Positions 42,372 through 51,879 of a stretch of 64,000 bases of DNA are shown in pieces (positions within the stretch are counted from its first letter, which is position 1; each line of letters starts with the position of its first letter). Source of the stretch: JALHOP01 sp964484195 (GTDB lineage Bacteria > Myxococcota > XYA12-FULL-58-9 > JALHOP01). The notes below the pieces were generated by a model that was given only the letters and a program-made list of their open reading frames with translations, did not search any database and was not told the origin of the DNA. The translations under genes and the position numbers were made by a program. The stretch lies in the NCBI GenBank assembly GCA_964484195.1, contig CAZAER010000001.1:434001-498000 (forward strand). Direction: 5' to 3'.

Positions 42372-44591
42372 TCAGTATTCGTACGGCCCCATCGAAAACG
42401 GCGCGCCGCGCGTGGCGCCGTCGGCATCGCTGGTACCCGCTTGGCAGGGCAGGGATTGGTCGGCGTAGCCGCAGACGTCGCCAGATAGGTTCGAGCCGCC
42501 GTTGCGCAACGCTGCCGGCGCACCCGCGACGAGATGATAGTCGTTGTCGCGCGCCTCGAGGATGTCGCCGTCGGGACCCTCGAGGTTCGCGAAGAACAGC
42601 TCGATGGGTGGCGCTACTTCCGTGGTGCCGCTACAGCGGATGACACGGCCCATGCCATCGGTGCAGGTCGGTGAAGGCTGGGAGAAATCGGGAGCGCCCA
42701 GACCGATGCCGGCGTACGGCACCTCACAGGCGAGCGCCGTTCCTGCGAGCATCGCAGGACCAACGTCACCGTTGGCGAAGATGCAATTGTTCTCCCAGGT
42801 GCCGCAGGCCAAGTGGGTGCACGGTGTGCTCGTGATGACCGAGTTGGCGACGATGTAGCCCTTGGTCGATGCGGTAAAGCCGCTCGATGGCCGATCGCTC
42901 GAGAGCTGCAGCAGGTCGTGAATGAAGCGCGGACCGACTCCCGGCATCAAGCCACCAGCCATGCGCACGCCTTCCACCGCGTTCGCTGGACCGACGGAAA
43001 TGACGCTATTGCGCACGACGAGATCGCGGATCTGCGCCAGATAGAAGCCGAGGATGTTCTGATTCGAGTGAGGCACCCAGAAACGTGACGCATCGATCAC
43101 GTCGTACGGCGGCGCGCCCGCCGGGCGGGAGTTGCGGTTGTCGAAGAACGCCGTCGACACGGCGGTGGCATACCCGACCCCGACCTCGAGTCGAGTTGCG
43201 GCGAAGGTCCCACTCTCGAGGAGCTCGATACCGCGCGTCTCCAGCGGGCCGCCGCCGTTCGGCACGATGCCCACGGAGAGCAGGGTGTCCGTTACATCGA
43301 GACGCGTCTCGCGGGCGCGAATGCCGACCAACATGTCGCTGGTGCTCGTTTGGGGAAACGCCGTTCCCGTCAGGAGCATGGTCACGTCCCGAAGGTGGAC
43401 GCTCGCGATGTCGGGCCGGCCGTCGCAGTTGATGCCGATATTGGTGTCGATGGTCTCTTCCGCGAGGATGACGACATCGTCGAGCGTCAGGTCGACGCCG
43501 CCCTCGACGCTGACGACCTCGAGATTCGGCGCTGCGAGCGCAGAGAGTAGGAGATGGGCGATGCGAACCGGTGCGCTCGCGGGGCGTACGACGAGGACGG
43601 TTCCCACCGCGGCCACCTCGGCGCGCCCGGTGCCAGGCGTGAAGGTCGCGTCGAAACCACCATCGATGGTGACCGGCACGTCTGCAAGCACCAGGATCTC
43701 GTCGTAAGTGCCGCCGTCGCCGCGGGCCGCGACGCGCACCGTGCCGATCTGGAGCTGGCGCGCGAGCACTAGGCCTTCGTTGATCCGCTGGACCGGTGCG
43801 CGGCGACTGCCATTGCCCACGCGCGGCGCGCATTCGCCGCCCGGGCAGTAGACATAGATCGCATCCACGACCGCATCGAAGACGGCGTTGCTATAAACGC
43901 CTGCGCTGGTGACGTCGGCGCGAACCCTCCAGTCGTAAGCCCCCTCGAGGGGGACAGCAATCTCCGTGGTCGTCGAGGTCGCGGGGACCTCGACCACGAT
44001 AGGAGGCGCGGCAGAGTCGCGTCGCTGCACCTCGACCGTGTAGCTCGTTGCTTTGCTGATCGCCTGCCACGCGAACGCGACGTTGCCGCCGACGACGCGG
44101 CTGCCGTCCGCGGGACGGATGATGGCTGGTGGGCTACGGTCCGCTAGACCTTGAAACGAGACAAAAGACTGACTGCGTGCCGCTACGTCGAGACCATCAC
44201 CGCCGCTGCTCACGACACCTTGGATGGTCAGCGTATAGACCGTGTCGAAAGCTTGCTCGGCGGTCGTAATCGACAAGCGCTGCTGCGTCTCATCGAGCGT
44301 GAAGCCGGTGACCTCGAGTGCCGGCTCGATGGTCACCTGACTGATGTCGACGATGCTTCCGGGCGCGAGCTCTTGATTGAACACCGCGTCGACACGCACC
44401 GTCGACACCGCGACGGCTGAGGTCAAACGCAGGGGCGTGCCGGTGCCGGAGTCGAAACATCGCTGGATGGTGAGCTCGCAGCGGCCCTGCGGGCAATCGG
44501 CGTCCTCGTCACAAACGATGGGCACTTGACCGACATCGAGTGACACGGAGCATCCCGTGCACAGCACGAGCAGGAGAGAAGCGCGACGCAT
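42372..44591 (-). CDS. Surface lipoprotein with Ig-like and beta-helix regions (paralogue 2)
   Basis: This 739-residue lipoprotein has signal MRRASLLLVLCTGC with lipidated Cys14. A Cys-rich knot follows (CDEDADCPQGRC, about 27-38), like those in many Myxococcota surface proteins. Then come Ig/fibronectin-like domains (about 50-245; SYTVEVQRRDSAAPP, YDWRVRAD), and a long region of short beta repeats (about 265-600; LDDVVILAEE, LHLRDVTMLL, NSVISVGPAN) like a right-handed parallel beta-helix. Ligand unknown. The start overlaps the upstream gene's stop (TAATG), with GGGAGG before it. The last gene of a three-gene operon; convergent with prfB, 6 bp apart. Confidence 0.75.
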   Translation of the reverse strand: MRRASLLLVLCTGCSVSLDVGQVPIVCDEDADCPQGRCELTIQRCFDSGTGTPLRLTSAVAVSTVRVDAVFNQELAPGSIVDISQVTIEPALEVTGFTLDETQQRLSITTAEQAFDTVYTLTIQGVVSSGGDGLDVAARSQSFVSFQGLADRSPPAIIRPADGSRVVGGNVAFAWQAISKATSYTVEVQRRDSAAPPIVVEVPATSTTTEIAVPLEGAYDWRVRADVTSAGVYSNAVFDAVVDAIYVYCPGGECAPRVGNGSRRAPVQRINEGLVLARQLQIGTVRVAARGDGGTYDEILVLADVPVTIDGGFDATFTPGTGRAEVAAVGTVLVVRPASAPVRIAHLLLSALAAPNLEVVSVEGGVDLTLDDVVILAEETIDTNIGINCDGRPDIASVHLRDVTMLLTGTAFPQTSTSDMLVGIRARETRLDVTDTLLSVGIVPNGGGPLETRGIELLESGTFAATRLEVGVGYATAVSTAFFDNRNSRPAGAPPYDVIDASRFWVPHSNQNILGFYLAQIRDLVVRNSVISVGPANAVEGVRMAGGLMPGVGPRFIHDLLQLSSDRPSSGFTASTKGYIVANSVITSTPCTHLACGTWENNCIFANGDVGPAMLAGTALACEVPYAGIGLGAPDFSQPSPTCTDGMGRVIRCSGTTEVAPPIELFFANLEGPDGDILEARDNDYHLVAGAPAALRNGGSNLSGDVCGYADQSLPCQAGTSDADGATRGAPFSMGPYEY

Positions 44592-46864
44592 TAGTCGACC
44601 TCCCGGGGCCCTAGGCTCACGGGAGCGGTGCGGGTCGCGCCGGTGCTGTCCGTGGTGACGGCCGCGGCGCAGGCCGAAGCGCCGTCCGCGCCACAGATCG
44701 AAGCGTTGCTCGACTCGCCAAGCCCCGAGCAGGCGGCCCCACAGGACCAGTCGTCGTCGCTCGTGGCGGCGATGCCGTCCGCTCCAGCATACACGGGAAA
44801 CGTTGCGGACACGGGAGCCGCGAAGACGTGCAAGTTGGTGAAGGTGTGCGGGGCCGGATCTACGATGCCTTCGATCGCCGAGGCGGTCGCGTAGGTCGTC
44901 GCGATGCGACGGTAGGGTGTCGTGCAGCCGACGATGGCCGTGGCGCGCAAGAGGCGGGGAGGCACGTCGCTCTGGTTGTCGCCGCCGACGCTATCGCCGG
45001 CGCACACCAGCGCGCTGTCGAGCACCTGCAGGTCGTTGCCGAAGCCCTGGAATGGAACGGCCACCAGGGCGGTACCGTCGCTGGCATAGAGGACGTCGTG
45101 AATGAGAGACATGGTGCCCGGGCCCCGCCAAATGACCGCCGCGGCGATGTCGTTAGCCGTGATAGCGGACGCGCTGGCAGCCACGACCGAGTTGGTGACG
45201 ACGATATCGACATTGCCGACGCCGACGGGGTCATGCCCCTCGATGGCGTACGCCGTGCCTTGGCAGTTCGAGGGAAAACAATCGCCGAAGCCGACGCGGC
45301 GGGCGACGAGGGTGCTGGAATCGACGCGCGCGACGCCGCCGCTCAGCACCCGAAGGGCGACGTGGATGGCGGTGTCACCCTCCAAGCCCGCCGCGACCAA
45401 GCTGCGATCCAAGCTCACCGACCCGCGCTCGACGCGGATCGCGGTGACGTCGAGCCCTTGGTAATCCTGACTCTCGGACTGAGCCCCGAGGGTGACGTCG
45501 AACGTCGAGTCCGCGAAAGCGACGGCGGCGGCGACGACTTCGACGCCCGTCCCACCGATCGAGGCGTGATCGAACGCGATGTCGCAACCACCGGTCACGC
45601 GCGCGGGCGCCGGTATGCCGGGGCCGGGGATGACGTCGGTCGTGAGATACGAGAACGTCACCGGCTCGCCGGTGGTGCAACGGCGTGCATCGAGTGGCCG
45701 GCCATTGTCGATCGCCTTGAGGGTGAGTCGAGTCGACGTGACTCGGGCAACTCCCGTCAGCGCCAGAGCAACGCCACTACTTGCGCGCAGCTCGAGATCC
45801 GACAGGTCGAGCGCGCCCGTGGTCACGACGCGCACCGCGGCCGGATCGCCACGGATGATGGTCGGAGTTGCCACCGCATCCACGGTGGTGAACGTCGGGT
45901 CGTAGCCGCCGCGGATACGCGTGATCGGGGCCGCGACGATGAAGCCTTCGTCGTACGCGGCGCCGTTGCCACGCGACGCAATGCGCACGTCGCCACGCGA
46001 CAGGAACGCCGCGAGCGCGATGGCTCTTCCGATGCGCCTGCTCGGGTTTGCGCTGGTGCCGGCGTCCCAGGGGTCGGCGAGCGCGCAATTGGTGCTGGAT
46101 GATGGGCAATAGACGTGCACCGCGTCGCCGAAGACCGCGAACGAGGAGGTGACCGGCGGCTCGCGGCTGGTGTCCGCGGTCACTCGCCAGGAGTAGGTTG
46201 CGTCGGGCTCGACGGTCACCGTCAGCTCGGTCTCGCGAAGGACGAACGGCGAGCCGGTGACGGGAACCTCGCCGGCCGCGGTGTGTCGAACCAGCGCGAC
46301 GGAATAGTCCACTGCGTCCTCGAGCGCGCTCCACGTCATGGTGACCGACGGAGCCGCGAAAACGGAGTGATCGAGCGGCGACAGGGGCGTCGGAGCAAGC
46401 CCGCTGACCTGCTCGCCAATGCCGGTGAACTGCTTCTGCGTCCGCTCCAGTGGACGACCGATGGGGTCGAAGACATCGACGACATCGAGCAGATAGGTGC
46501 GCAGCTTCTGGGTAGAGGTTTGCACCGTGACGCTCAAATTGTCGTCCGCCACCACGGCGGCTTCGGGCGAGAGGCTAGGGCTCAGACCGTAGACCGTGAA
46601 GTCCGCGGCAGATTGCGGGTCGACGACGCGATTGAAGAGCACTGCGATGTGGCGCGAGTCGACCGCTTCGACGCTGACGATCCGCAATGGCGAATCGTCG
46701 TCGTCACGGGCGATGCAGACACCGACCGTCGTGCTGCAGCGCTCGCTCGGACAGTCGCCGTCGTCGATGCAGCGGATCCGCACGTCTTCCGGCGTTTCGA
46801 GGCTCGGGCTGCAAGCGACGAGGCCGGCGAGCAGCAAAAGCCCGGCCCGTCCCGCGGCTACCAC
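44591..46864 (-). CDS. Surface lipoprotein with Ig-like and beta-helix regions (paralogue 1)
   Basis: This 757-residue lipoprotein has the same plan as the next gene. The signal ends in a lipobox (LAGLVAC, Cys about 18), followed by the Cys knot CIDDGDCPSERC, Ig-like domains (VDYSVALVRHT, YSWRVTAD) and a beta-helix-like region (LDLSDLELRASSGVAL, ARVTSTRLTLK). Both paralogues carry HVYCP/YVYCP followed by a second Cys and a basic segment before the helix region. The GTG start overlaps the PEGA gene's stop by 7 bp. Similarity is over the full length but low in sequence, so the duplication is old. Probably adhesin-like or cell-contact proteins. Confidence 0.75.
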   Translation of the reverse strand: MVAAGRAGLLLLAGLVACSPSLETPEDVRIRCIDDGDCPSERCSTTVGVCIARDDDDSPLRIVSVEAVDSRHIAVLFNRVVDPQSAADFTVYGLSPSLSPEAAVVADDNLSVTVQTSTQKLRTYLLDVVDVFDPIGRPLERTQKQFTGIGEQVSGLAPTPLSPLDHSVFAAPSVTMTWSALEDAVDYSVALVRHTAAGEVPVTGSPFVLRETELTVTVEPDATYSWRVTADTSREPPVTSSFAVFGDAVHVYCPSSSTNCALADPWDAGTSANPSRRIGRAIALAAFLSRGDVRIASRGNGAAYDEGFIVAAPITRIRGGYDPTFTTVDAVATPTIIRGDPAAVRVVTTGALDLSDLELRASSGVALALTGVARVTSTRLTLKAIDNGRPLDARRCTTGEPVTFSYLTTDVIPGPGIPAPARVTGGCDIAFDHASIGGTGVEVVAAAVAFADSTFDVTLGAQSESQDYQGLDVTAIRVERGSVSLDRSLVAAGLEGDTAIHVALRVLSGGVARVDSSTLVARRVGFGDCFPSNCQGTAYAIEGHDPVGVGNVDIVVTNSVVAASASAITANDIAAAVIWRGPGTMSLIHDVLYASDGTALVAVPFQGFGNDLQVLDSALVCAGDSVGGDNQSDVPPRLLRATAIVGCTTPYRRIATTYATASAIEGIVDPAPHTFTNLHVFAAPVSATFPVYAGADGIAATSDDDWSCGAACSGLGESSNASICGADGASACAAAVTTDSTGATRTAPVSLGPREVD

Positions 46865-48504
46865 GGCGTTGCGATGCTCACCATTCCGCCGCCAGGCGCC
46901 GGCATGACGCCGAGCCGGAATCCAGCGTCACGCTCGCGGCTGGCGCTCGGCGCGCCGATACCGAACCAGTGCCAATGATCCGCGGCCATGAGCAGCCCGC
47001 CGGTGAGCAACAGTCCTCCTCCGACGCCGAGCGCAATCCACTGCCTGCGCTCTTTGCCGGGCCCGTCTTCGTTCAGTCGAGCGAGCCGCTCGCGCGCGTC
47101 ATTGCGCACCTCCGGGTCCTCACTCTCACGAATCGTGCGCTCGTAGTCTTCGGCCTCGTTGTTGGCTGACCGCACCTGGCTGGCAAATACACCACCGATA
47201 CCAACGGCAACGACGCCGAGGCCGGCAACCACGAGACCACTGGTGAAAACGGGGTGACTGCGCTTGGCCGTCGGGCCGGGCTCGCTGATGCCCGACACCG
47301 GCGTCGACAAGCCGGGGTCGACCGGCAGCGGACTATCGAGCGTGCTCACGACGACCACCGCGGTGAGCGTCCCGTCGGGCTTCACGCTCACACCGACGTC
47401 GGTGCGCTTGCCTTTTTCGACCGTGAGCTCGCGGACGAGGGGAGGAGCGTTGCCACGGCGCAGCGACAAACGGCGGCTGCCCGCGGCGACCTGGGAGATT
47501 GCGCCCTCGAGCGGGGTCATGCCCTTCGGCTCACCGTCGATGCGGACCTCGACCTCGGGCAAGTCCGAGATGACGTACACGTTGCCGAAACCGGTGTCGG
47601 ACCCGAACGCGATAGCGCCCGAGATCGTGTTGGTGGCGAGGCTCACCGTGATGGTCGAGACGCGGTTATAAGCGACGTCGACGAACTGGTAGACGTCGGC
47701 GAAACCCTCTTTGCTCACGTGCAAGATGTACGGGCCGGCGGGAAGACTCTTGAGCGGGGCCTTGAGCGGCGTGGTCCCCACCAGCTTGTCGTTCAGATAG
47801 ATATCGGCCCCGGCTTCGTCGCTCTTGACGATGAGCGTGCCCACGTAGTCCGCCGGAGTGAACAGCTGCACCGCCATGCGGTGGATCTGGGCGGCACGCT
47901 CGTCCGTTTTGTCGGACAAAGCCTCGGCGACGCGGCCGACCTCGCTACCGGTCTGGGCGTCGAGCAAGCGCAGCGACAGGTTGAGCACGCCGCCGAGCGC
48001 CGCCACACGCGTGACGATGGCGAGATGGGCACGGGCGTAGCGAGCAACCTGCGCCCAGCAACCGACGTCTTCGCTCGCGCACTTGCTCGGGCTCATGTCG
48101 GCGGCAGCGGCTTCGCTCACCACGTCGCGTGGCGAAACCGCGCGAAACCCGCCCTTGTCATCGATCTCGTTGATGAGCGCCTGTTCGATCGATCGGATCA
48201 ACGACTCGCCGACGTCCGACGCTTCGAACGGCAGGACCGCGACCGCGCGATACTTGGTGGAGAGCGTCGGCGGACCTTTGGCGGGCGCGGGAGACGCCGC
48301 GGCCGGGGTTGGCTTCGGCGGCTCTTCGAGCGCCGGGGCTTCGAGCTCGGGCTCGACGGGACGCTTGCCGCTCGTCTTGGCCTTCTTCGGCGCGGCGCGC
48401 TTGGTCGCGACCGCAACGCGTTCCGGAGCCGCGGCAGCCAAGGCGGGGGAGCCTGAGGCGAAGAAGGCGATGGTCGTGGCCAAAGCCACGGCGCGCAAGC
48501 ACAT
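46858..48504 (-). CDS. PEGA-domain periplasmic/envelope protein
   Basis: This 548-residue protein starts with signal peptide MCLRAVALATTIAFFASGSPALA. A Lys/Pro/Ala-rich linker (about 30-80) precedes a domain with TolB-N-like strands (AVAVLPFEASDVGESLIRSI, about 87-225). PEGA domains follow (GTLIVKSDEAGADIYLND, KLVGTTPLK; then EVRIDGEPKGMTPLEG). Transmembrane helices lie near 420-440 and 495-515. PEGA domains are beta-sandwich modules of surface-layer and envelope proteins. First gene of the operon with two surface lipoproteins, so it may anchor or assemble them. It is divergent from lysS with 112 bp between starts. Confidence 0.78.
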   Translation of the reverse strand: MCLRAVALATTIAFFASGSPALAAAAPERVAVATKRAAPKKAKTSGKRPVEPELEAPALEEPPKPTPAAASPAPAKGPPTLSTKYRAVAVLPFEASDVGESLIRSIEQALINEIDDKGGFRAVSPRDVVSEAAAADMSPSKCASEDVGCWAQVARYARAHLAIVTRVAALGGVLNLSLRLLDAQTGSEVGRVAEALSDKTDERAAQIHRMAVQLFTPADYVGTLIVKSDEAGADIYLNDKLVGTTPLKAPLKSLPAGPYILHVSKEGFADVYQFVDVAYNRVSTITVSLATNTISGAIAFGSDTGFGNVYVISDLPEVEVRIDGEPKGMTPLEGAISQVAAGSRRLSLRRGNAPPLVRELTVEKGKRTDVGVSVKPDGTLTAVVVVSTLDSPLPVDPGLSTPVSGISEPGPTAKRSHPVFTSGLVVAGLGVVAVGIGGVFASQVRSANNEAEDYERTIRESEDPEVRNDARERLARLNEDGPGKERRQWIALGVGGGLLLTGGLLMAADHWHWFGIGAPSASRERDAGFRLGVMPAPGGGMVSIATPW

Positions 48505-48573
48505 CGTTTCGAGGGTTTACCACATACCCAGACAGGGCTCTACGATGGCGTTTCGACTCGCAAAATCCCTTGC

Positions 48574-48602
48574 TTGACCCCTTTAGTCCCGCACGCTATG
48601 CC
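48574..48602 (+). promoter_or_regulatory. Promoter of the lysS-lolC/E-lolD-bamA operon
   Basis: TTGACC (48574-48579, 5/6) and TATGCC (48597-48602, 3/6) lie 17 bp apart, 14 bp before the lysS ATG. The four genes overlap each other, so this would be the main promoter for all; it leaves a very short leader. Confidence 0.5.
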
Positions 48603-48616
48603 GCCGCGCGACCCCC

Positions 48617-50131
48617 ATGACTGAACGCGACGAGCAGTACGAGCAGCGCCTGCGCAAAACCAACGAATTGCGCGAGCTTGGAATCGATCCCTACGCCAAC
48701 GATTTTCCGGTCGACACTACCGTCGCGTCATTCGTGAAACGCTACGCCAGCGAGCAATCGGCCGCGGCTCTCGACGCTGTCACCGAGAAACACGCCGTGG
48801 CCGGCCGCGTCGTCGCCGTGAACCTCATGGGTAAGGCCGCCTTCCTGCGCATTCAGGACGGCACCACCGATGATCTCGGTCCGAACAACGAGCCCGTGGG
48901 CAAGCTCCAGATCTATCTGAAGAAGGACAAGGTCGGCGAGAAGTCCTTCGAGCTCCTCAAGCACATGGATATCGGCGACTTCATCGGAGTCGTCGGTACG
49001 CCGATGCGGACGAAGACCGGCGAGCTGTCGATTGCCGCCGAGCAGTTCCGCATCATCACCAAAACGCTGCGCCCATTGCCGGAGAAGTGGCATGGCGTGA
49101 CCGACACCGAGATCCGCTATCGCCAGCGCTATCTCGACCTCGTCTCCAACGCCGAGACCCGGCGTATCTTCCGCACACGCTCGCGGCTCGTGCACTGGAT
49201 CCGCGACTACTTCGTGAAGAACGACTTCCTCGAGGTCGAAACGCCGATGATGCATCCCATCGCCGGCGGCGCCGCGGCGCGTCCGTTCAAGACGCACCAC
49301 AACACTCTCGACGTCGACCTGTATCTGCGCATCGCCCCCGAGCTCTATTTGAAGCGGCTCGTCGTCGGCGGCCTCGAGCGCGTCTTCGAGATCAATCGCA
49401 ACTTCCGGAACGAAGGCATCAGCACCTTCCACAATCCGGAATTCACGATGCTGGAGTCGTACGAAGCGTACAGCGACTACCAGAAGCTCATGCGCTTCAT
49501 CGAGGATCTGCTCTCGGGAGCCGCGCAGGCGGTGCTCGGCACCACCAGCATCCGCTTTGGCGAGCATGAGATCTCGATGGCGGCGCCGTTTCAGCGTCTG
49601 TCGATGCTCGAAGCCATCCAGAAGCACGGCGGACCGTCGTCAGAAGAGGCGCTCGACGAAAACAAGTCGACCGAGCTCTTGAAGAAGCTCGGCCTGTGGC
49701 AGAAGGGCATGACCAGCGGCGCGCGTGTGGTTGCCCTCTTCGAGCACTTCGCGGAACCGAAGCTCCTGCAGCCGACCTTCGTCTATGACTTCCCGCTCGA
49801 CGTGTCGCCGCTGGCTCGCAAGAAGCCGTCGAACCCGTATTTCACCGACCGCTTCGAGCTCTTCATCGCCGGCCGTGAGTTCGCCAACGGCTTCTCCGAG
49901 CTCAACGACCCGCTCGATCAGAAGGCGCGGTTCGAGGGCCAGCTCGCGCAACGGGAAGCCGGTGACCAGGAAGCGCACCAGATGGACGAGGACTACGTGC
50001 GTGCGCTCGAGCACGGCATGCCTCCGACCGGTGGCTTCGGCCTCGGCATCGATCGCCTGGTGATGTTGTTTACCAACGCGCTGTCGATCCGCGAGGTCAT
50101 CCTCTTCCCGCAGCTACGCCGAACGACGTGA
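48617..50131 (+). CDS. lysS: Lysine--tRNA ligase (class II)
   Basis: This 504-residue protein has an N-terminal OB-fold anticodon-binding domain (VAGRVVAVNLMGKAAFLRIQD). The class II catalytic core shows motif 1 (around FFVKNDFLEVETPMMHPIAGG), motif 2 (INRNFRNEGISTFHNPEFTM) and motif 3 (GGFGLGIDRLVMLFT). It charges tRNA-Lys. The start ATG is preceded by a promoter but no clear Shine-Dalgarno. It overlaps lolC/E by 4 bp (GTGA). lysS followed by lol genes and bamA is a known order in Deltaproteobacteria. Confidence 0.95.
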   Translation: MTERDEQYEQRLRKTNELRELGIDPYANDFPVDTTVASFVKRYASEQSAAALDAVTEKHAVAGRVVAVNLMGKAAFLRIQDGTTDDLGPNNEPVGKLQIYLKKDKVGEKSFELLKHMDIGDFIGVVGTPMRTKTGELSIAAEQFRIITKTLRPLPEKWHGVTDTEIRYRQRYLDLVSNAETRRIFRTRSRLVHWIRDYFVKNDFLEVETPMMHPIAGGAAARPFKTHHNTLDVDLYLRIAPELYLKRLVVGGLERVFEINRNFRNEGISTFHNPEFTMLESYEAYSDYQKLMRFIEDLLSGAAQAVLGTTSIRFGEHEISMAAPFQRLSMLEAIQKHGGPSSEEALDENKSTELLKKLGLWQKGMTSGARVVALFEHFAEPKLLQPTFVYDFPLDVSPLARKKPSNPYFTDRFELFIAGREFANGFSELNDPLDQKARFEGQLAQREAGDQEAHQMDEDYVRALEHGMPPTGGFGLGIDRLVMLFTNALSIREVILFPQLRRTT

Positions 50132-51879
50132 GCGGTCTCGTCGTCATCGCCATTCTCCTGTTGGCGCAGCTCGCGCTGACGGGGTTGACGCGACGACGTG
50201 TTGCTTCCCGGCGCTTCTCACTGCGTGCCTCGGGGCTCGTCACGGCAGCGCTCGCCGTCTCCGGCAGTGGCCTTTGGACCATCTACATGCGCTCGTCATT
50301 GACGCTCGAGCGCGAGCCGACGCTCTTGTGGATCTGGGTGTGCGCGACGTCCATTCTCGTCGGGCTCGCGGCGGCCGCGGTGCTGAAGCGCATGCCGACC
50401 TGGGAGCTCTTCGTCGGCTGCCTCTTGGTGCTCGACCTCGCGGCGATCCTCGCGGTCGTCGGGCCGGGCGAGCATGGGCTCACGTCGGCTCCGTTGCGCG
50501 CCTTGTTGATCGCGCCGGCGGCGCTCGCGGCCTGCACGTACTTCGGCGCCTCGGTCGGCTTCTTGTTCCTCGCCAGCGGGCCGTCGAGCATGCGCCTGGG
50601 CTACGAGGCGATGATTGGCCGCAGGTTCTTGTTGTCGAAGAGCTCGCAGGCAGTCTCCATCGTCACCGCCATCTCGATCATCGGTGTCGCCGTCGGCGTC
50701 ATGGCCGTCATTGGTGCGCTGGCGGTGCTCTCGGGCTTCGAGGGCGACCTGCGCACCAAGATCATCGGTGCCAACGCTCACGCGAGCATCGAAGCCGCCG
50801 ACGGCCGTCCGCTGCAGCTGACACCGACGCTGGTCGATGAAATCGCCGCGACTTCCGGTGTGGTTGCCGCGTCTCCTTACGTGCAAGGTGAAGTCGCGGT
50901 CGCGAATCCCGGCGCCAACTACACCGGCACCGCGATGATGGTCGGCATCGATCCGTTCAGAGCGCCGGACGTGCTCACCGTGCTCGGGCAGATCACCCGC
51001 GGCAGCCTCGATGGCCTCAAGGCGCCGCTCGACGCCGGCAAGCCGGTCGAAAGCAACGGCGAGTTCGCGGCACCTGCGAAGGTCCCGGGCATCGTCATCG
51101 GCGTCGAGATGGCGAACAGCCTGCAGGTGAAGGTCGGAGACAAGGTGCGAGTCCTGTCGCCGCTGCTCGAGGTGCTTACGCCGGTCGGGGTCGCGCCCAA
51201 ATCGGTGAGTCTCCAGGTGGTCGGGGTCTTCTCGAGCAAGATGTACGAATACGACGCGCACCTGACGTTCGTGTCCATCGACGACGCGCGTCGCTTTTAC
51301 GAGCTCGGCCCCAACGAGGCGACCGGCATTCAGGTGCTCACGGCCGACCCCGAGAAGAGCGACATCTACGGCGCCGCCGCGGTCGCGAACGCGAAGAGCG
51401 CTCGAGCGCCGCTTACCCTGGTCGACTGGAAGGTTCGCAATCAGACGCTGTTCGCCGCTTTGAAGCTCGAGCGCGTCGTCGCCTTTATCGTCCTCGTCTT
51501 CATCATCCTGGTCGCGAGCTTCTCCATCGTGAACACGCTCACCATGAGCGTCATCGAGAAGAAGAAGGAGATCGCCATCCTGAAGACCATGGGTGCCCAC
51601 GACGCGGGCATCATGAAGATCTTCATCACCCAGGGTCTGTTGGTCGGCGGCTTCGGGATCGCCGTCGGGGTCGTGCTCGCACTCATCCTGGTGGCCGGCC
51701 TACGGAGGCTCTGGCTTCCCAACGACGTCTACTATATCGATGCGCTCCCCGTGCATCTGGAGGTCTCCGACGGCGTCCTCGTGGCGCTCTCTGCTCTTCT
51801 AATCGTTTGGAATTTCGCCGTTTTCCCCGCGCTTCGTGGGTCGTCTCTGACGCCGGTCGAGGGTTTGCGTGACGGATAG
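50128..51879 (+). CDS. Lipoprotein-releasing permease LolC/LolE with extra N-terminal membrane domain
   Basis: This 583-residue inner-membrane permease belongs to the MacB/FtsX type. The canonical LolC/E start is seen only at residue about 155 (MRLGYEAMIGRRFL, then AISIIGVAVGVMAVIGALAVLSGF). The periplasmic domain follows (about 210-440), then three C-terminal helices (about 450-580) ending in TPVEGLRDG. The first 150 residues add about four hydrophobic helices that the usual 400-residue protein lacks. With LolD it extracts mature lipoproteins from the inner membrane for LolA. A single gene suggests a LolC/E homodimer (LolF-like). It overlaps lolD by 11 bp. Confidence 0.88.
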   Translation: MSGLVVIAILLLAQLALTGLTRRRVASRRFSLRASGLVTAALAVSGSGLWTIYMRSSLTLEREPTLLWIWVCATSILVGLAAAAVLKRMPTWELFVGCLLVLDLAAILAVVGPGEHGLTSAPLRALLIAPAALAACTYFGASVGFLFLASGPSSMRLGYEAMIGRRFLLSKSSQAVSIVTAISIIGVAVGVMAVIGALAVLSGFEGDLRTKIIGANAHASIEAADGRPLQLTPTLVDEIAATSGVVAASPYVQGEVAVANPGANYTGTAMMVGIDPFRAPDVLTVLGQITRGSLDGLKAPLDAGKPVESNGEFAAPAKVPGIVIGVEMANSLQVKVGDKVRVLSPLLEVLTPVGVAPKSVSLQVVGVFSSKMYEYDAHLTFVSIDDARRFYELGPNEATGIQVLTADPEKSDIYGAAAVANAKSARAPLTLVDWKVRNQTLFAALKLERVVAFIVLVFIILVASFSIVNTLTMSVIEKKKEIAILKTMGAHDAGIMKIFITQGLLVGGFGIAVGVVLALILVAGLRRLWLPNDVYYIDALPVHLEVSDGVLVALSALLIVWNFAVFPALRGSSLTPVEGLRDG

